Under the pieces are notes generated by a model, which was given only the letters and a program-made list of their open reading frames with translations, was not told where the DNA came from and searched no databases. Source: HGM10836 sp045580645 (GTDB lineage: Bacteria > Bacillota_I > Bacilli_A > RF39 > UBA660). From it: DNA of 10,392 nt. Below, one piece after another: positions 6,985 to 10,392 of this stretch. Numbering within the stretch: position 1 is the first letter of the stretch; each line of letters opens with the position of its first letter. Location: contig JAZNOG010000068.1 in NCBI GenBank assembly GCA_045580645.1, forward strand, positions 1-10,392. The letters run 5' to 3'. Made by a program: the position numbers and the translations under genes.

Positions 6985-7872
6985 TTATTTTCTTGTTCTT
7001 GAAATACCTTTATCAGACAATTCTTCCATGTATTTATCCATAGAAGCAAAGTATTCTTCTTTTTCTTTATAGAAAGCATCTAATATTTTACTGCAATCAT
7101 TTGTTTCTTCTTGTTTGTCAGAAGACATTTTTTCTTCTTCTAATATTCTTTTTATTTCTCTAATAAAAGCATCTTCAGAAGTTTTAGTTGTAGAATTATT
7201 TATTCTATTAAATACTCTTTCTATTACTAAAGTTGGATTTTCTTTTAATGCAGTTGATAAACTTTCGGATGATTCAAATATTTCAAAAGTAGTAGAAAGT
7301 AATTTTTCTTCATTAGTTTTTAATTTATGTTCCACTAATAACTGGTGTTTTAATTCTTCTTCTGATACAGTTATTTCTCCTTTTATTTTTAATATTGCAA
7401 TTTCATTATTTTCTTCATTAAATAAATAGGCAATAGTTGTTTTATTATCTAATTCTTGAAAATATATATCATTTTTAGTGTTTTCTTGTGGTCTTTTTCT
7501 AGTAGAAATAAATAATGAATTAAGTAAAGTTGGGCTTTTTTCATAAGCTTTTCTTGATTTTTCATCAATTGGAATGAATAATCCTTCTGCTAATAAGGTA
7601 TTAGATAATAAGCTTTTATTTGATTGGTAACTTCTTAATCTTCTAGAAGCATTAACTAAATTGCTTGCAAATGTTAATCTTTCCATATCACTTGTTACAA
7701 GTTCTTGATCTATTATATTTTTCATTTTACCTATTTTAGACATATCTATTTTATATCCTAATGCAAGTAATGTTTGAATAGTATTTGTAACTATATATAA
7801 ATCAATACCACAAGCTCCTAAAACTGTAACTAGATATAGAGTAATAATTCTTGATATAGTGCTAATTAACAT
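6985..7872 (-). CDS. Conserved-looking protein of unknown function with N-terminal hydrophobic segment
   Basis: A 295-aa protein that I do not recognise. Residues 1-40 are mostly hydrophobic (ISRIITLYLVTVLGACGIDLYIV). This could be a membrane anchor or, with VLGAC at 17-21, a lipoprotein signal peptide, although only Arg8 is basic before it. Residues 45-125 look helical, with NASRRLRSY and LLAEGLFIPIDEKSRKAYEKSPTLLNSLF. A short segment around 137-168 has alternating strand-like character (KTTIAYLF, EIAILKIKGEITV). Residues 170-295 are strongly charged and probably helical or coiled coil, ending in SRTRK. The start at 7872 has GGGGG 7 bases upstream. It has its own promoter and lies between the C39 surface protein and the aspS T-box. 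No strong terminator follows; a weak hairpin lies within the aspS promoter spacer. I assign no function. Confidence 0.78.
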   Translation of the reverse strand: MLISTISRIITLYLVTVLGACGIDLYIVTNTIQTLLALGYKIDMSKIGKMKNIIDQELVTSDMERLTFASNLVNASRRLRSYQSNKSLLSNTLLAEGLFIPIDEKSRKAYEKSPTLLNSLFISTRKRPQENTKNDIYFQELDNKTTIAYLFNEENNEIAILKIKGEITVSEEELKHQLLVEHKLKTNEEKLLSTTFEIFESSESLSTALKENPTLVIERVFNRINNSTTKTSEDAFIREIKRILEEEKMSSDKQEETNDCSKILDAFYKEKEEYFASMDKYMEELSDKGISRTRK

Positions 7873-7901
7873 ACAGATTCCCCCTTTTTGTAAGTGTATA
7901 A

Positions 7902-7930
7902 ATTATATCAAAAAACACTTGAAAAGTCAA
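7902..7930 (-). promoter_or_regulatory. Predicted strong promoter of the 295-aa gene, nested in a terminator
   Basis: On the minus strand TTGACT (7925-7930; 5 of 6 matches) stands 17 bases before a perfect TATAAT (7902-7907). Transcription would start near 7895, giving a leader of about 22 bases with the GGGGG ribosome binding site. The -35 box lies inside the hairpin that ends the C39 gene, and the -10 box directly follows its T-run. Confidence 0.8.
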
Positions 7931-7936
7931 GTGTTT
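7909..7936 (-). terminator. Intrinsic terminator of the C39 surface-protein gene
   Basis: On the minus strand a perfect 10-bp stem, AAACACTTGA (7927-7936) with TCAAGTGTTT (7913-7922), encloses a 4-base loop and continues into a T-run (7911-7915). It begins 8 bases after the stop codon at 7944. It shares bases with the promoter of the next gene. Confidence 0.88.
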
Positions 7937-7943
7937 GTTCGTT

Positions 7944-10226
7944 TTACTTTATTTGTTGCCATTCATCTAAACTAATTCCACCTTTAGGGTATACTTCATA
8001 AGCAACCCTCATGCCACAATTGCCTGATGTAGTGCATTTATTATGATAATTGTAATAAGTGTCATCATATAATGTATCAACGTCTTGTAGAGAAGTTCCT
8101 CTTGCTGGATCAAAAACATATATTTTTTCATTTTCATTTATGCCCACTAAAGCAATAAAATGTCCAGGAACATTTGCAAAAATCATATGTCCCATTTTTA
8201 ATGACGCTACTATTTTTTCTTTTTTAGCATCAGCATAAATTTTTTTCACATCATTTCTCCATAAATTTGCTGAGTCATAGTTATAATAACTTTTCATATA
8301 TGTATGAGTATGAATTATATAATCATGCAAAGCACCATTTTGACTTTTGAGTTGAAACTCTATATTGTAAGTAGAACGATAGCTTTTTAATTTTTTAATA
8401 AGTGTTACTGGTGTAATAGAATAATCATGAGTAAGTCCTGTTAACAACATAGCATACGTGTTGTATCCACATCCCGATGCCGCCATGGAATTATTTATAT
8501 ATATATCATAATTTGCCCATCTACTATCTGCTTGATAATAATATGCAGCTTGATATGGATTTTTCATTCCATATCGTGTAGATGTTGAAGTGCTTACTTC
8601 CGGATTAACCAAATTTATATTTAAGTTTATTTTGTAACTACTTGGAGTGTTACAAATCCCATTACTATTACAACTTGTATATCTTAAATATTTATTTGTG
8701 CTACTTAAGAAGGTTAGTTGATCTGTATATTTTATACTGGGATTACATGTATTATTACTATCTAAACAATAATATATAGAACTAGCGCTTGAAGTTAATT
8801 TTATTTGGAATCCTACACTATGTATATTTCCACTTTTTATGTTATCACTTGTATAAACATTTACTCCTGGTATTTCAACTAAATTAGATACAATTATTGT
8901 TTTTTCGGCTTTGCTTCCATAAATATTATAATAGATAAATTTATATGTTCCGTTTTTTGTTACTTTATAAGAATATGTTTTGCTTGTTACTTTTGTGTTG
9001 TTTGGTAATATCATATAACTAAAATTATCATCTATTATATTTACATTTATATTTATTGGGCCACCTGTTTTAGATGTTGTGCTTAAACTTAAATTTATTT
9101 TATTATTTGCTGCAAGCACTATGTTGTTTACGGTTATACTTTTTTCTGTTTTTTCTCCAGATTTATTATAATATGTAAATTTATATGTTCCGTTTTTTGT
9201 TACTTTATAAGAATATGTTTTGCTTGTTACTTTTGTATTATTTGGTAATATCATATAATTAAAATTATCATCTATGATATTTACTTTTATATATATTGGA
9301 CCAGATGTTTGGCTACTACTGCTTAAACTTAAATTAAATTTATTACTAGGTGTAACTGCTATATTACTTATAGTGATGCTTTTTTCTGTTTTTTCTCCAG
9401 ATTTATTATAATATGTAAATTTATATGTTCCGTTTTTTGTTACTTTATAAGAATATGTTTTGCTTGTTACTTTTGTATTGTTTGGTAATATCATATAATT
9501 AAAATTATCATCTATTATATTTACTTTTATATATATTGGACCAGATGTTTGATTGCTGTTGCTTAAACTTAGATTAATTTTTGTCTCTTTTGATGAAACA
9601 ATAACTTTTCTATATGCAAACGTAGTAATTCCTGAGGAATTAATAACGCTATAAGTGATTTTGTATTCTCCTGCTTTTTTTACATCAACATTATTAGAAA
9701 CTATAACTTTATTAGTGATGTTACCATCTATTATGTCTGTTGCTATGAAGCCCGGTTCTACATACATATCATTTACATTTAAATAAATAACATCATTGCC
9801 CTTTAATTCTATCGTGGTAGTAACTATATCTTTTGATATTACCTTAACAGTTCTATATACTTTAACACCATTTAATTCATATATTACAGTATAATTACCT
9901 GGTCTAGTAGTATCAACATTTGAAGATACTGTTACTAGCGAAGTCAAATCTTCTTCTTTATCATTAAACCCCTTGTATCCTGGTTCTGCATATAAAGAAT
10001 CTTCATATATTAATATTACATCTGCTCCTTCTAAAGTAATATAATATTTTTCGTCTTTATTTTTGCTGAAAACAAAGAATAAAAGTGTCATAATAAATAT
10101 TAATAAAACTCCTCCAATAAGCATAATTTTTTTATTTTTTAAGAAAAAAAATATGTCCTTTTTTGTATCAAAGTTTGTTAAGTCATCATTAAAATCATTA
10201 TTAAAATCGTTTTGATAATCACGCAT
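7944..10226 (-). CDS. Membrane-anchored repeat surface protein with Ig-like modules and C39-like cysteine peptidase domain
   Basis: A 760-aa protein. A short Asn/Asp-rich cytoplasmic start (1-30) precedes one membrane segment (about 34-53). Two Ig-like DUF5011-type modules follow (about 61-131 and 136-210), with the hallmarks EPGY/EPGF, TDIIDGNIT and AGEYKITYSV. Three 80-aa repeats (218-297, 298-377, 378-about 455) each contain IIDDNF-YMILPNNTKVTSK and VTKNGTYKF. A module with two cysteine pairs follows (C487/C494 and C519/C525). The C-terminal domain (about 560-750) matches Peptidase_C39_2: YYYQADSRW with Gln565, SGCGYNTYAML with Cys586, PGHFIALVG with His689 and VFDPARG with Asp706. That gives a complete apparent catalytic set on the outer face of the membrane. 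Its substrate is unknown; it is likely a peptide or cell-wall hydrolase or processing enzyme held out on a stalk. The start has GGTGAG close to the ATG. A hairpin terminator follows the stop. Confidence 0.87.
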   Translation of the reverse strand: MRDYQNDFNNDFNDDLTNFDTKKDIFFFLKNKKIMLIGGVLLIFIMTLLFFVFSKNKDEKYYITLEGADVILIYEDSLYAEPGYKGFNDKEEDLTSLVTVSSNVDTTRPGNYTVIYELNGVKVYRTVKVISKDIVTTTIELKGNDVIYLNVNDMYVEPGFIATDIIDGNITNKVIVSNNVDVKKAGEYKITYSVINSSGITTFAYRKVIVSSKETKINLSLSNSNQTSGPIYIKVNIIDDNFNYMILPNNTKVTSKTYSYKVTKNGTYKFTYYNKSGEKTEKSITISNIAVTPSNKFNLSLSSSSQTSGPIYIKVNIIDDNFNYMILPNNTKVTSKTYSYKVTKNGTYKFTYYNKSGEKTEKSITVNNIVLAANNKINLSLSTTSKTGGPININVNIIDDNFSYMILPNNTKVTSKTYSYKVTKNGTYKFIYYNIYGSKAEKTIIVSNLVEIPGVNVYTSDNIKSGNIHSVGFQIKLTSSASSIYYCLDSNNTCNPSIKYTDQLTFLSSTNKYLRYTSCNSNGICNTPSSYKINLNINLVNPEVSTSTSTRYGMKNPYQAAYYYQADSRWANYDIYINNSMAASGCGYNTYAMLLTGLTHDYSITPVTLIKKLKSYRSTYNIEFQLKSQNGALHDYIIHTHTYMKSYYNYDSANLWRNDVKKIYADAKKEKIVASLKMGHMIFANVPGHFIALVGINENEKIYVFDPARGTSLQDVDTLYDDTYYNYHNKCTTSGNCGMRVAYEVYPKGGISLDEWQQIK
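8866..9575 (-). repeat. Three tandem 240-bp coding repeats
   Basis: Units at 9336-9575, 9096-9335 and about 8866-9095 encode the three 80-aa stalk repeats of the surface protein. The stretch at 8941-8996 recurs unchanged at 9181-9236 and 9421-9476. Units 1 and 2 differ by only a couple of bases over roughly 9146-9303 versus 9386-9543, including silent sites. Unit 3 has diverged more, with TGGPININ in place of TSGPIYIK and NIYGSKAEK in place of NKSGEKTEK. Confidence 0.93.
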
Positions 10227-10242
10227 ATTCTCACCTATTATA

Positions 10243-10271
10243 AGTATAGGTTAAAAATCTATTTTTTTCAA
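10243..10271 (-). promoter_or_regulatory. Predicted promoter of the C39 surface-protein gene
   Basis: On the minus strand TTGAAA (10266-10271; 5 of 6 matches) stands 17 bases before TATACT (10243-10248; 5 of 6 matches). The start would be near 10236, leaving a leader of only about 10 bases that is essentially the GGTGAG ribosome binding site. The -35 box sits at the loop and arm of the hairpin ending the upstream gene. A second TATAAT (10237-10242) is too close to the ATG to be the -10 box. Confidence 0.65.
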
Positions 10272-10287
10272 GTATCAAAAATAGATT
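10253..10287 (-). terminator. Probable weak terminator of the upstream partial gene
   Basis: AATCTATTTTT (10277-10287 on the minus strand) pairs with AAAAATAGATT (10256-10266) over 11 positions with a 10-base loop and ends in a short T-run (10253-10257). The stem is almost all A-T, so termination may be leaky. It begins within the stop codon of the upstream gene and overlaps the next promoter. Confidence 0.6.
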
Positions 10288-10392
10288 ATTTTCTTATTCT
10301 TGTTTTTATTTGTTCTTTTTTTGCTTCTTTTTGTTCAAATTTGTCATTTTCTTCTATTTCCATAATTTTTTTATATTTTTCCATCAATTCTT
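10286..10392 (-). CDS. C-terminal end of an unrecognised highly charged protein (partial)
   Basis: The last 34 codons of a minus-strand gene that enters from beyond the right edge and stops at TAA 10286-10288. The readable residues start ELMEKYKKIMEIEEN and end with KEQIKTRIRK. They are rich in Lys and Glu and likely form a helix or coiled-coil tail with a basic end. Too little is present to name a family. The other two frames on this strand are closed at once, which supports the reading, and a hairpin follows the stop directly. Confidence 0.6.
   Translation of the reverse strand, partial: ELMEKYKKIMEIEENDKFEQKEAKKEQIKTRIRK

Noticed and set aside
7810..7872. Firm lipoprotein call for the 295-aa protein from VLGAC
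   Set aside because: The n-region has only one basic residue, Gly at -2 is not the usual choice, and the hydrophobic stretch continues after Cys21. Kept as a possibility only.
8866..9575. CRISPR-like or other noncoding repeat array
   Set aside because: The 240-bp period is in frame and encodes 80-aa protein repeats; there are no short repeats with unique spacers.

Overview
The window is very AT-rich, gene-dense DNA. It has strong Gram-positive-type ribosome binding sites (AGGAG, GGAGG, GGTGAG), A/T-dominated codons, a T-box riboswitch and short intrinsic terminators with U-tails. This points to an uncultured low-GC Firmicutes/Bacilli lineage, such as the RF39/Erysipelotrichia/Mycoplasmatota-like gut groups; that placement is inference. 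Tryptophan codons I read are TGG, and TGA ends one gene, so nothing suggests a recoded genome.

Layout. A plus-strand MOP-superfamily (SpoVB-like) flippase at 66-1349 converges on a minus-strand block that fills the rest of the window. In transcription order (right to left) the minus block runs: the tail of an unrecognised charged protein (10286-10392); a 760-aa membrane-anchored surface protein with Ig-like modules, three near-identical 80-aa repeats and a C39-like cysteine peptidase domain (7944-10226); an unrecognised 295-aa protein (6985-7872); a T-box leader with Asp (GAC) specifier and aspS (4958-6942); a two-gene cassette of an ORF6N DNA-binding/PLD-like protein and a DUF1016 (YhcG) PD-(D/E)xK nuclease (2967-4858); a decayed ORF6N paralogue (2624-2960); and a membrane-anchored Amidase_6-type cysteine hydrolase (1346-2593).

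How it fits together. Several genes appear to be separate transcription units. I can place sigma-A-like promoters before the C39 protein, the 295-aa gene, the aspS leader and the amidase. In two or three places the promoter is nested in the terminator hairpin of the gene before it. The C39 protein and the amidase, both surface-displayed cysteine hydrolases, share a -10/ribosome-binding-site arrangement that predicts a very short leader. aspS is controlled by uncharged tRNA-Asp through transcription antitermination. The ORF6N-DUF1016 pair is translationally coupled (ATGA overlap) and is the only clearly accessory, phage- or defence-like part. The broken ORF6N copy directly downstream of it records earlier duplication and deletion. 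The surface proteins and flippase suggest envelope functions, with substrates unknown.
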